Of a stretch of DNA of 64,000 bases, positions 22,669 through 33,934 are shown in pieces. The DNA is from Raphanus sativus (taxonomy: Eukaryota; Streptophyta; Magnoliopsida; Brassicales; Brassicaceae): NCBI RefSeq assembly GCF_000801105.2, contig NC_079511.1, positions 13,570,784 to 13,634,783 of the forward strand, written 5' to 3'. The notes beneath the pieces were generated by a model. The model did no database searches. It was not told the origin of the DNA and was given only the letters and a program-made list of their open reading frames with translations. Positions within the stretch are counted from its first letter, which is position 1. Each line of letters begins with the position of its first letter. The position numbers and the translations under genes were made by a program.

Positions 22669-23801
22669 TGAACTAAATACATATATATATTCACACACAA
22701 AAAATAAAAACTCTTAAGTTTTACAATATATTTAATTTATAAAATATTATTAAAGAAAATATTTAATCAATATATATTTAATTATAATTTATTAAATAAA
22801 GCTTTAAAATTTTTAGGTATTAAAAATTGGATAAAATATATTTACTTGATACAAATGAAATATTAAAGTTTAACAAATAAAACATAACTTTTATTCAAAA
22901 TATTCAAACATGTCTAAATTAACCAATGTAATTACTAAATGTAAATTTAAATGTAAATTAACCAATATTCATCTATAATGTGATCGAAACTAGAATATTA
23001 GTACTAAAATTTAATTTATCAATCGTGATCCTAATAATAATACAGAATTATGAGGACTGCACCATCATTCTTGCCACATGTCATGTAAGTATTAAAAAGA
23101 GTATAAAAGAGAAAAAAAGCTGACAAAAAGTCAAATATGTATATTGATTAGAAAATTAGACACAAAATGAAATGACACTTTAATTTTAATAGCAGCATCT
23201 AAAAACCGAGGAATTTCCGCCTACTCTCCCTATATCGCCATCACCGGAAACGCGCCTACCCCTCTTTCTCTCTTTCCTCCTCGTACGTTTCCTCTCTCTT
23301 TAAATAAAAATTGAATCTTTTTCTTTTCTCTGAGAGAACCCATAAGAAAAGTTGGAGCCTTTCCTCAAAATCTGGTTGGTTCGGCAGAGAAAAAACCTGT
23401 TCCTGTGGACACACGTGAGCGAGCTGCCATTAATGCCCCTTTTTGTTTTCTTCTCCAAGGTTCGTTTCCCTTTTCCTTTATTGTTTTTTTTTGGCGTTTT
23501 TTTCTTTTGGCTTCTGTTTTATTTCCTTCCTTCCGTTCTTCTGCTTCTCTTTCTTCTCATCAAATCGTCGAAATTTTTAATTTTGGGTTGGTCTCTCTTA
23601 TTTGATGTTTGTTTGGTTTTTTGAATTGTCATTTGTCATGGGACCAACATTGCTCCGACAAGATTCTCCCAATCTGGGGTCTTATTTCTTTAATCTGAAA
23701 ATGTTTTTAATTCAATTTTTACTCTCTTTTTTTCTCTTGCAGGTGAATTAGGGAGTAGGTAGGGAGTTTGCTGATCATCAACTTGAAGTGAATCAGAAAA
23801 A
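22669..23801 (+). promoter_or_regulatory. MUR4 upstream region, 5' UTR and 5' UTR intron
   Basis: AT-rich spacer passes at about 23200 into a C/T-rich leader (CTCTTTCTCTCTTTCCTCC, GTTTCCTCTCTCTTTAAATA). A likely 5' UTR intron starts after TTCTCCAAG at about 23460 and ends at TTGCAG (23741). The ATG at 23802 is the first one in frame. Leader introns are common in plant sugar-nucleotide genes. Confidence 0.55.
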
Positions 23802-26151
23802 ATGTTTAATTTTACTCGAGCAAGAAGCCAAGCGAGGCAAAACAGATCTCTCTCTCTTGGTGGTAATTAAATCTCTGGAAAATGCTTTGATTGTAGTTAA
23901 AATTTTCAATCACTTCTTCTGAAACTTTAACTTTGTGCTGTGTGTGTTTAGTTTGTAACTTTAATAAAATATATGAAGCTTTGTGGGTTAAGGAGAACTT
24001 CAAAGTGTGAATCTTTTGTCCTGTTGGTTGTTCTAATATTAACAGATCTTGGTTATTTTTTTTTGGGGGAATGTAGGACTGGATTACGCAGACCCCAAGA
24101 AGAAAAACAATTACTTTGGAAAATTTCTTTTGACTGCTTCTCTTACAGCCTTGTGCATTTTCATGCTCAAACAATCTCCAACCTTCAATACTCCCAGTGT
24201 GGTAACAACTTCTTACTCTCCTAATCAGACATTGTTTGAGTTTGTGAATGGTTTCTTGATTTTTTTTTTGTGTGTTTCAGTTTTCTGTACATGAGCCAGG
24301 GGTTACACATGTTCTAGTCACTGGTGGTGCTGGGTATATTGGTTCACATGCAGCTCTTAGGCTTCTTAAGGAATCATACCGAGTCACCATTGTGGTATAT
24401 ATCTCCTTTGGTTCACCTGCTTCAGAGTCTTCTTTTACTGTATATTAAAGTATAAATCTCTTTTTCTGGTTGAACAGGACAATCTATCACGTGGGAACCT
24501 CGGTGCAGTAAAGGTTTTGCAAGAACTGTTTCCGGAGCCTGGAAGGCTTCAGTTTATTTATGCTGATCTCGGAGATGCAAAGGCTGTCAACAAGATATTC
24601 TCTGAGAACGCCTTTGACGCCGTCATGCATTTCGCTGCTGTTGCGTATGTTGGGGAAAGCACACAGTTCCCTCTTAAGTGAGTATCACTGAGAGCTTCTT
24701 CCTTAAAGCCAGTATTTGATCTGATGTGAACTTTATGTTCTCTGTTAATTAATTAACAGGTATTATCACAATATTACATCGAACACTTTGGTGGTACTAG
24801 AGACAATGGCTGCTCATGGAGTAAAGACTTTGATATATTCAAGCACTTGTGCAACGTATGGGGAGCCTGATACTATGCCAATTACAGAGGGAACTCCTCA
24901 GGTTGTGAAACACGTTTCGCCTTCTCTCAACTGTTTTATAGCCAATGCTCTTCTTCTTCTTCTAACCACTAAACACTGGTGATTTTCAGGTTCCAATTAA
25001 TCCATATGGGAAGGCTAAGAAGATGGCAGAGGATATCATTTTGGATTTCTCTAAAAACTCAAACATGGCGGTTATGATCCTAAGGTTTGGTTTTAGTGAT
25101 CTAGTCTTAACAAAGCTTCTTCTGCATGTTTTTTTTTCTTTTTCTCAATTGTTTTTCTTTTTTTTTTTCAGGTATTTCAATGTGATTGGGTCTGATCCAG
25201 AGGGTAGATTGGGTGAAGCACCAAGGCCTGAGCTGCGGGAGCATGGAAGAATCTCCGGTGCTTGCTTTGATGCTGCACGTGGCATCATGCCTGGTCTCCA
25301 GGTAAATCACTTTCTTCATTTCGTGAACCTCATTTCCATGTCCGGAAGATGGTTTTGACATTTTGTTATTTGGACGGTCATCACTAGTTCATGTTCTGTC
25401 TGATTCTTTAAAGTTCACCTTTTTTGGAGCTGGCACATGCTGTAGAACATGCTGAAGAATGTTTTTGCAGCTAATAGAGTAGTTTACAGCTGAGCAAAAT
25501 ACATAATTGAGACAACTTAAAACTCTTTGAGTTTCTTTTTTATTAAAGCAAAAATAAATATTAGTCTAATTGTTACATTCACGTGGCTACTCTCTACAAC
25601 CTTTGACTCTTTTCTTTATTCATAGATCTTCTTTTTTTTTTCTTTTGGTATATTTGCTTAGATCAAAGGAACAGACTACAAAACCTCCGATGGAACTTGC
25701 GTACGGGACTACATTGACGTCACTGACTTGGTTGATGCTCATGTTAAGGCTCTTCAAAAAGCAAAACCCCGTAAAGTCGGAATCTACAATGTTGGTACCG
25801 GGAAAGGTATGTTGACTTTGGCTTTTACATTTTACTGTTTAAAAAGAATGGCATATAGATTTGGAGACTGAGCTTTTAAATGTCTGGTGTTATTGAGTAG
25901 GTAGCTCGGTGAAAGAGTTTGTTGAGGCTTGCAAGAAAGCAACTGGCGTCGAGATCAAGATCGAGTACTTGCCTAGACGCCCAGGTGACTACGCTGAGGT
26001 TTACAGTGACCCTAGCAAGATCAGGAAAGAACTTAACTGGACGGCTAAGCACACTAATCTCAAGGAGAGTCTTGAGACTGCTTGGAGATGGCAGAAGCTG
26101 CACCGTGATGGCTATGGCTCAACCTCCTCATCATATCTCTCGGTTTACTGA
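23802..26151 (+). CDS. MUR4: UDP-D-xylose 4-epimerase (UDP-arabinose 4-epimerase 1), Golgi
   Basis: Nine coding exons: 23802-23862, 24077-24201, 24281-24394, 24478-24677, 24760-24901, 24990-25084, 25172-25301, 25662-25806, 25901-26151; 420 residues, in phase. It interconverts UDP-xylose and UDP-L-arabinose for cell-wall and glycoprotein arabinosylation. A short cytosolic N-terminus ([10 protein letters not shown]) is followed by one membrane anchor ([15 protein letters not shown], ~res 34-48), a type II Golgi protein. The SDR epimerase domain shows the NAD-binding GGAGYIGSH (TG..GYIG), the catalytic Ser in SSTCATYG and the catalytic Tyr/Lys in NPYGKAKKM, then [15 protein letters not shown] and [10 protein letters not shown]. 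Length fits Arabidopsis MUR4 (about 419). All catalytic residues are present. Confidence 0.97.
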
Positions 26152-26428
26152 CTTTCTTCAGTCCTTTGATGACGAATGGAGATTTTGATCCCCAGATGAG
26201 GAGAAGCTTTAGGAGAGGATGATGGTCTATGAAAAATAAAAGATATAATATCCATATTATAAATGAGATTTTGATTGATTAGTGTCACGTTGATATTCAT
26301 TTTGTTAATGGCTTTAGGTTCTGATAGGAAGCAGCCATTCATCATATATGTACCTTTCTCAACAGTTTTTATTTATTTATTAGTAGTTTTCTTAATTTAT
26401 ATATTTTGGTCATCTGTTAAATTTTCAT

Positions 26429-26709
26429 TCAAAGACCGACCCATGAAAGATCAACCGGAGTTGCAAAATACCCAGAAACCTTAATATAGAATCCACAAGC
26501 TTGGCAACATGGATCCGTTTTGACCCCTCTTTTGACTAGAAGTTCACCAACAAGTATCGCAATGCTGATTGCTCTCCACATATAAGTTTTGATCTTTGGA
26601 GCAGTGGTAGTTTTCCAAACTTCATTCTTCAGTTCATTCAAGGAAGGACTCGCTTCTGCTATTCTGATGTCATCTTCTCTGCTCATACCCTGGTGACCCG
26701 ATAGCTACC
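26429..26709 (-). pseudogene. LINE-type remnant, distal part (RT zinc-binding domain)
   Basis: Minus-strand translation contains SLNELKNEVWKTTTAPKIKT and YMWRAISIAILVGELLVKRG then VKTDPCCQACG. This is the pattern of the zinc-binding domain (zf-RVT) at the C-terminus of plant LINE reverse transcriptases. It continues the fragment at 31866-32150; the copia element sits between them. Joining the two sides at the target site keeps a reading frame briefly, then a stop and a one-base shift appear, so the LINE piece was already decayed or decayed later. Confidence 0.8.
26705..26709 (+). repeat. Target site duplication CTACC (left copy)
   Basis: CTACC directly abuts the left LTR; the identical 5 bp follows the right LTR at 31866-31870. 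Five bp is the usual copia target duplication. Confidence 0.95.
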
Positions 26710-27206
26710 TGTGATTAATCAATGGATTCACGTACGATCTCTACTTCGCTTTGCCTCTTGTAACTCTCTCTCACCTCACTCGATCACTCGTGTGTATAAG
26801 CAGAAAAGAAAAGTACACAAGATTTGGTTACCCAGTTCGGGATCCGATATGGATCCTTTACATCTGGGGCTTGACGGTACAAGCAACACTCCACTAGAAT
26901 CAATCACCAAGAGAGTACAAAGATCAAGTCACTAGCTATGAAACGAGATACGGTTTCAGCTCAACGATGATCTTCTTCTTGCGCTCTCTCTCTCTGATCT
27001 TCTCTGAAGTATCTTTCTGTTACGGGATAATGAGTTCTGCCTTTCTCAATCACTTATGTAGACGAGACCCGGTACACGCTGATCCAACTAGCTTCAATAA
27101 CCAACCCGGTTATCTCCAATCGTTTTTTGTACCGAATCATTTAACTTAACCAACTCCGGTCTAAGCTAAATGATTAAACCACTGTTTGATGTCACTGATC
27201 ATAACA
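26710..27206 (-). repeat. Copia 3' LTR (left copy)
   Basis: 497 bp, TGTGATTAATCAATGG ... GATCATAACA on the plus strand. Differs from the right LTR at four positions (T/G near the start, G/A, T/C, T/C). Confidence 0.97.
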
Positions 27207-27217
27207 ATCTCCACCTT
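27207..27217 (-). promoter_or_regulatory. Polypurine tract of the copia element
   Basis: Minus strand AAGGTGGAGAT directly precedes the 3' LTR; a purine-rich plus-strand primer at the standard place. Confidence 0.85.
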
Positions 27218-27270
27218 GACATCAACAGCTTCAAGCTCATTCCTTATACCGTCAAGCGTAGCCATTCTTT

Positions 27271-30200
27271 CTAGCACTTGGCTACTCCAAGCTCCTCAAG
27301 AGCTTGATCAAACTTAAAGCATGGAATCACTTTAGTTAACATATCTGCAGGATTCTTCTTAGTTGATATCTTCTGAATCTTCACTTCTCCAGTCTTGACC
27401 ATGTCCCTCACAAAGCTCATCTTCAAAGCAACATGCTTTGATACGGCTACGTGCTTTGTTCTATCATGGAACACGTTGTTCTTTGCAAGACAAATCGCAC
27501 TCTGAGAATCACATCGTACACTCACTTCCGCTTGTTTATAACCCAACTCCTCAGTTAATTCTCTCAACCATAAACCTTCTTTGATCGCCTCCACCAACGA
27601 AATGTACTCTGCCTCCGTTGTTGATAACGCCACTACCTGCTGTAAATCAGACTTCCAACTGACCGTATTCCCTCCTATTTTGAATACATAACCAGTAGTT
27701 GACCTCCTTCGATCCAGATCTCCTCCAAAATCCGAGTCTGAATAACCCTCAACTCTGAACTCCTCGCCTCTGCTCTGCTTCCTGAAGACTAACCCCATAT
27801 CTTGAGTCTTCACCATATACCTTAGTACCCACTGAACAGCTGCCCAATGAGTTGCATCTGGTTGACTCATGAAACGACTAACAACTCCCACTGCAAACGC
27901 CAAGTCAGGACGAGTACCAATCATGGCATACATGATACTCCCCACAGCGTTTGAATATGGAAATTCTTCATTAACTCCACCATTCTGGTCACCTTCTTCA
28001 GTTGACATAAGCTTGAAATGGGCAGTCAATGGTGTTGACACCGGATGTGCCTGATCCATTCGAAACACTTGCAGCACTTTCTTGATGTATCTGGATTGAG
28101 ATAACCGAAGAACTCCACCTGCTCTGTCTCTCTCTATATCCATACCCAAGATCCTGCTCGCCGGCCCCAAATCTTTCATGTCAAACTCGCTGTTCAGAAT
28201 CTTCTTAACCTTGTTGATCTCTGACATCTCCCTTGCCACCAGCAACATGTCATCTACATACAGTAGTAAGTAGATAAACTCGTCTTCCTTCAGCTTCTTG
28301 TAGTAAACGCATAAATCATACTCGCTCTTGTTGAAACCGTGCTTGATCATGCACTGATCAAAACACTTATTCCACTGTCGTGGAGCTTGCTTCAACCCGT
28401 GCAGCGACTTGATCAGTTTACAGACTTTATCTTCCTTACCAGCTACTTCATATCCTTGTGGTTGATCCATATAAATGTCTTATTCTATCTCCCCATGTAA
28501 AAACGCGGTTTTTACATCCAACTGCTCCAACTCCAAATCACCATCAACTACCATAGACAGCACCATTCTGATGGACACATGCTTCACTACTGGAGAGAAA
28601 ATCTCCTGATAGTCAACTCCCTCCTTTTGCGAATAACCCTTCGCAACGAGTCTCGATTTGAATCTTGGATCTTCTACACCGGGTATTCCAGGCTTGTACT
28701 TGTATATCCATTTACAGCCTATCGTCTTTTTACCTTCTGGTAAATCTACCAGAGCCCACGTCTTATTCTTATCCAACGACACCATCTCGTCATCCATTCA
28801 AGCATTCCACTTCTCTGAGTATTTGCTTCTCATAGCTTCCTCATAGCTTCTGGGCTCCTCTCCATCTATCTCTTCTGATACTGACAACGCAAACGCTACC
28901 TCTGAATCATCTGTAAACCTTGCCGGCTTCACTATCTCCCTTCGTACTCTGTCTCTGGCTAACTGATAATTGCTCAAATCCTCTGTGACTTCTTCGTTCC
29001 CATCACCAGTTTCTTCTTTCTGTTGAGTAGCTCCACCTTCAACTTGACCCTCTGTTGTAGTCGACTCTGAAACTTCCTCAATATCAACTGAGTTCTTGAC
29101 AGCTTCTTCTTGACCTGTCGATACACATACTGCTTCATTCTTCTTCTCACGAGCATGATCCTTGTAGAGACAATCTTCCCTGAACACTGCATTGCGACTC
29201 ACCACAACCTTCCTGTCCTCAAGCAACCAGATTTTATAACCCTTCACACCGGTTGGGTAGCCTATGAAGATACCTTTTAAAGCCCTCGGTCTTAGCTTCC
29301 CTTGATCCACGTGAACATAGACCACCGAGCCAAACCTCCTGAGATGCTTGTAACCTGGAACCTTGCCTAACCAAAGCTCCTCTGGTATGTTGAGATCGAT
29401 TGCTGATGACGGCGTTCGGTTAATGAGATAAACCGAAGTTGCAGCAGCTTCAGCCCAGAACTTCTCTTCAAGACCTGTTTCACTCAAAAGACAGCGCACT
29501 TTCTCCATAATAGTCCTATTCATACGCTCCGCAACTCCATTTTGTTGCGAAGTATATGCGCAAGTCCTATGCCTTTCTATTCCATGAGTCTTACAGAAAT
29601 TATCGAAAGCAGAATTACAGAACTCTAATCCATTATCAGTCCTAAGGCACTTAACATTCCGGTTCAGCTGATTCTCAACCAAGCTTTTCCAATCACAGAA
29701 ATTTCTAAACGCTTCATCCTTAGTGGCTAGGAAATAAATCCAAACCTTCCTAGTATAATCATCTATTATAGACATAAAATATTGCTTTCTAGACAGGGAG
29801 AAACAGACATTGGGTGAACCCCAAAGATCTGCATGCACATACCTCAAAACAGCATCGCTATTGTGCTTACCCACATTAAAGCTGAGCCGTTTATTCTTAC
29901 CCATAACGCAGCTCTCACAGAAGTCCATCGCAGTGATCTTCTTCTTGTCTAGTATGCCTTTGTCCGCGAGCACCTTCAGATTTCGTATGCTCGTATGTGC
30001 CAAACGACCATGCCATAGAGCTGTGTCGTCATTCTTCTTGGCCACAACTGCATTTGCTGTTGGCTGTATTGTCTCACCATCAAGAAAGTACAAGCTTCCA
30101 CAGAGAGTTCCTTGCAACGCCAACTTGTTGTTCCTAAAGAACCGAGTTTTCCCTTCTCCACCTTCTTGTCTGAAGCCCTGCACATCAAGAGAACTCACAG

Positions 30201-31341
30201 ATATCAAGTTTCTCTTGAGGTTAGGAACATACCTGACATTAGCAAGTCTGCTAATTGTTCCTCCTTGCGTATCGATGCGGATTGTTCCCACTCCTTGTAC
30301 TGCTACAGCTCTGTCGTCTGCTAGCAACACCTGTCCTCCAGTGATCTCTTTGAAGTCACTGAACCAGTCACGCCGAGAGGTCATGTGATACGAGCAACCC
30401 GAGTCGATCACCCATTTGTCGCTTGAACTCTGGTCAGAGATAGCAAGAGCATCTATCTCCTGCAGCTTATCCACCATAATAGCTGCTTCTCCATCATCCT
30501 CGCTCTCCATGCGTTTCTTCCTTGCATAGCAGTCTTTCTTCAAGTGACCTTCCTTCTTGCAGTACCAGCAGGTGACCTTGGACCTTGATCTTGATCTAGC
30601 CTTGTTCGAGTTGCTCTTTCCCTTGTAGCTATCTCTTCTATCTGGTCTTCCTCGAGTGTAATGAGCTTCACCAGATCTCTGCGAGGTGCTTGACTCCTTC
30701 ACATCCTTCAACTCGATCTCTTTTGACTTAGCAGCATTAGTCACGTCCTCCAGAGTCAGAGTCTCCCTTCCATACTTCAATGTTTCCTTCAGCTGATTGT
30801 ATTGAGCCGGAAGTGAGCTTAGCAGAAGAATTGCTTGAACTTCTTCTGAAACAGAAACATTGACACTGCTTAACCTGGAAACAAGTTTCAAGAAATCATC
30901 TACGTTCTCATCAATAGACTTAGTCTCAGTCATCTTGAAAGTGTAGAACTTATGTTGAAGATGAATTCTATTAGGTAGAGTTTTAGAATTATACAACCTT
31001 TCGAGTGCAGTCCAAATCGCAGCTGCCGTTGTACAATCATCCAGTTTCCGTAACACATGATCTCCAAGATTCAGGATGATCATGTTCATTGCCTTCTCGG
31101 CCTTCTCAGACTTCTCGAGTTCAGCCTGTTTGATCCGCTCCTTGAAGTCCTCTTCGTCTTCATCTTTCTTGATCGTAATCCCAAGATCTGACGTTGTTGG
31201 CGATTCGATCAATGCTTCCTTCAAACCAAGGATAAAAAGATGAGCGAGCATCCGTTTCTTCCACATCGTGAAATCGCCTTTTCCATCGAAACACGCGATT
31301 TCGATCTTCCCCAGCGAGATCTTCCCCATCGATTCCTTCAT
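27271..31341 (-). pseudogene. Copia gag-pol polyprotein with two nonsense codons
   Basis: One frame from the ATG at 31341 to the stop at 27271 (about 1,356 codons), broken by TGA at 28800-28798 and TAA at 28482-28480; no frameshift. In order: UBN2-type gag; zinc knuckle CWYCKKEGHLKKDC; protease with WVIDSGCSYHMTS; GAG-preintegrase (LWHGRLAHTS); integrase with the HAD...RTDNGLEF...ERMNRTIMEKVR acidic triad regions; reverse transcriptase with LLYVDDMLL; RNase H with YSDSDFGGD and STTEAEYISLVEA. The stops fall between integrase and RT and within the RT N-terminal part, so RT/RNase H cannot be made without readthrough. Probably Tork/Tnt1-like, but lineage is a guess. Confidence 0.95.
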
Positions 31342-31353
31342 CCAAGGAACCAG

Positions 31354-31365
31354 GCTCTGATACCA
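31354..31365 (-). promoter_or_regulatory. Primer-binding site (tRNA-iMet)
   Basis: Minus strand TGGTATCAGAGC, the canonical complement to the 3' end of plant initiator Met tRNA, three bases inside the 5' LTR. Confidence 0.95.
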
Positions 31366-31368
31366 CTT

Positions 31369-31865
31369 TGTGATGAATCAATGGATTCACGTACGATCTC
31401 TACTTCGCTTTGCCTCTTGTAACTCTCTCTCACCTCACTCGATCACTCGTGTGTATAAGCAGAAAAGAAAAGTACACAAGATTTGGTTACCCAGTTCGGG
31501 ATCCGATATGGATCCTTTACATCTGGGGCTTGACGGTACAAGCAACACTCCACTAGAATCAATCACCAAGAGAGTACAAAGATCAAGTCACTAGCTATGA
31601 AACGAGATACAGTTTCAGCTCAACGATGATCTTCTTCTTGCGCTCTCTCTCTCTGATCTTCTCTGAAGTATCTTTCTGTTACGGGATAATGAGCTCTGCC
31701 TTTCTCAATCACTTATGTAGACGAGACCCGGTACACGCTGATCCAACTAGCTTCAATAACCAACCCGGTTATCTCCAATCGTTTCTTGTACCGAATCATT
31801 TAACTTAACCAACTCCGGTCTAAGCTAAATGATTAAACCACTGTTTGATGTCACTGATCATAACA
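31369..31865 (-). repeat. Copia 5' LTR (right copy)
   Basis: 497 bp, equal in length to the left LTR; it would hold the element's promoter (minus direction). Followed by the target duplication CTACC at 31866-31870. Confidence 0.97.
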
Positions 31866-32150
31866 CTACCATTCCTGTTATGTAGCCAGACCCAATAGTC
31901 TTGCTGATCAAAAGCAGTTTTCATCGCCAAAATTCTGGTCATATCTTCTTCATAAAAATACCTCTTCCAACCTTTCCAAGTTCCAACATTTATATTGAGC
32001 ATCAGTGCGATCATCGACAGTAAGCAACAAATCGACAGATATGTTTTTCATCAACGGCCTTCTTCTCACATCTCCTCCTATCCAAGCACTGACCCATACC
32101 GAGACAGTTGAAACATTACCTAGTTGCTTTCTTGACCCTTGACTGAACCA
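31866..32150 (-). pseudogene. LINE-type remnant, proximal part
   Basis: Minus-strand frames contain EEDMTRILAMKTAF and DYWVWLHNRNG, the segment just before the zf-RVT domain of plant non-LTR reverse transcriptases (pattern ..WLHN.NG.YSV.SGY). A preceding stretch in another frame reads RRRPLMKNISVDLLL, so at least one frameshift is present. It is the other side of the fragment at 26429-26709. Confidence 0.75.
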
Positions 32151-32479
32151 TTCTTAATAGATTTAAGCTTTTCCTGTTGACATTATTGATTTGTCTCATC
32201 TGTTAAGTTTTTTTTTCTTTTTAGATTTTGGATTTTACATTTTTAGGAACAAATCTCTAGTACTGTCGAATTCGAACAGAATGACAACAAAAGATTCGGT
32301 GAGAAGAAATCAAAGAAAATGCTACATGTCCAATGAAAAGAAAAACATTCATACACTAGTTTCACGATAGGGTTGTAAGAATAAGATGTTCATTCTGATA
32401 GATTATAAAAGCAACGACTCCAGGTGAGACAAAGAGTCCTTATGCATTGTTTTAGCAGTGAACCATGGATTTTGGGTTT
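32151..32479. other. Spacer and probable coatomer epsilon 3' UTR
   Basis: AT-rich sequence between the LINE remnant and the coatomer stop codon at 32480. The part next to the stop is likely 3' UTR of the minus-strand gene. No other feature seen. Confidence 0.5.
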
Positions 32480-33934
32480 TCAGGCTAAAGATTGAAGCGC
32501 TCTCTCGAAGTTATCTTCAGCAGAGGCTGCTCGCTTCACAAGTACATGCTCTGGATGCGACAGTTTCAGCTGGCTGCAAAATTGATTGGAAATGGCGGAA
32601 TAAGTAAAGCTCATTGATGCATTGTTGTGCACAAATTGCAGTTTGACCTGATCATTAGAATATTACTATCACCTTAGGTAACGTGATGATGATTGTTTCA
32701 CCACATGAATACTGCACACAACTAAGTTTGCAAGAGTTTCTGGGTCTTTCGCATCCTACAGTGATAACAAAAACATAGTAAAATGTATAAACTTCTGATT
32801 TGGTGGTTTGTTTGAGTTTAGTCGAGAAACCGAGTATGAAAAAGTATGCTCAGCACTCACCTTATTGAGTGCTTCAAGCAGAAGAGTCTCAGCTTCTTCA
32901 AAGTTACCCATATGCATGCAACAAACCGCCTTGCTGTTCAAGATCAAGCTTGTCATTGGGTACTTCTCAGAGAAATCCTGGAAGATTAGATAAGCTTCTT
33001 GTATCTTGGAACCCCCCTGAGATCATGCATACAACATTTTAGTATTAGAGAGACACTAACAATCTTTCACTACATTATATGGAACAGAAGAAAAAGAAAT
33101 GGATATATATATATATATATTCATATCATACTACTGCCAGGTTCAACCATGCACTGGCGAGTTGAGTGAGTGTGTGGTCTTCATCAAACTGTTGCATCAC
33201 TCTCAGCTGTTTCTCAGCATAATCTGACCTGTGCATCTTTATGAATATCTGGACATTCAAAGCATGTCTACAAAAAAAATGCAGAAACATAAAAATCAAT
33301 CATCAAGTTAAACAGAACGAGCCTAGACATAGAACAATCACTCACAGGTCCATAGTTCCTCCAGAATGAGTGTGCTTGAGAGCCTCGCTATAGTCTTCCT
33401 CATGCATGAAGATAGTACCAGCAATCAACCTAACAGTAGCATTGTTTCCAGCAGTTGGATCTGCCAACCATTCCCTCAAGCTAGCAATCGTTGATTCCTA
33501 ACCAATATCACATAATCTAACGTTTACTCGAACATGAATCGATGCGATTGCGTAACTGGTAATCTCAAAAATTCTCATGGCATTACCTTATTCTCAGGGC
33601 TCGATAGATACATAGCGAGGAGCTTCACTGCTTGAAGAGGAGTAGCCGACGCTTCGTCGATCTCATTGATGACAAGCTACGAAACAAATTTTAATCACAA
33701 CTCAGGATCGTAACAAAGCGAGATCAAAATCAGAAAACGAGAGCGTCACAGAGGCGAAACCTGGTAGCTACCAAGAGCGATGTAAGCGCGGTGGACGAGG
33801 CAATCACGCTCGATGATATCTTCCTGCGAGAGATTAGGGATCTCGCTGTTGTTGATCGCCGCTTGATACGCACCTAGGTAAAAACTGTTTCTCAGATTAA
33901 AGAGGTGATCTGGTCCTGCCGCCATGGATGCCAT
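32480..33934 (-). CDS. Coatomer subunit epsilon (COPI coat)
   Basis: Seven exons on the minus strand: 33934-33761, 33676-33587, 33497-33346, 33267-33132, 33016-32861, 32755-32673, 32573-32480; 294 residues, in phase. Epsilon-COP is a cytosolic TPR-like solenoid that binds alpha-COP in the COPI coat for Golgi-to-ER and intra-Golgi transport. Visible landmarks: MASMAAGPDHLFNLRNSFYL at the start, QAAINNSEIPNLSQED, then the helical repeats FIKMHRSDYAEKQLRVMQQF, QLASAWLNLAVGGSKIQEAY, NSKAVCCMHMGNFEEAETLL, and the C-terminus HPEHVLVKRAASAEDNFERA. Exon 4 uses the second of two adjacent donors (GTA|GTATGA), required for the conserved AVGGSK. It matches AT1G30630 by position. Divergent from the kinase gene. 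Confidence 0.96.

Larger units (their letters stand above)
26710..31865 (-). mobile_element. Complete Ty1/copia LTR retrotransposon (5,156 bp)
   Basis: Two 497-bp LTRs (26710-27206 and 31369-31865) flank a gag-pol region on the minus strand, with 5-bp target duplications, a tRNA-iMet primer-binding site and a polypurine tract. The LTRs begin TG and end CA and differ at only four positions by my alignment (~99.2% identity), indicating recent insertion. It landed inside a LINE-derived fragment between MUR4 and the coatomer epsilon gene. The gag-pol frame has two in-frame stop codons, so this copy is probably not autonomous. Domain order protease-integrase-RT-RNase H identifies copia rather than gypsy. 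Confidence 0.97.

Noticed and set aside
29810..30388. 192-residue plus-strand frame
   Set aside because: Antisense shadow of the copia integrase/protease coding strand.
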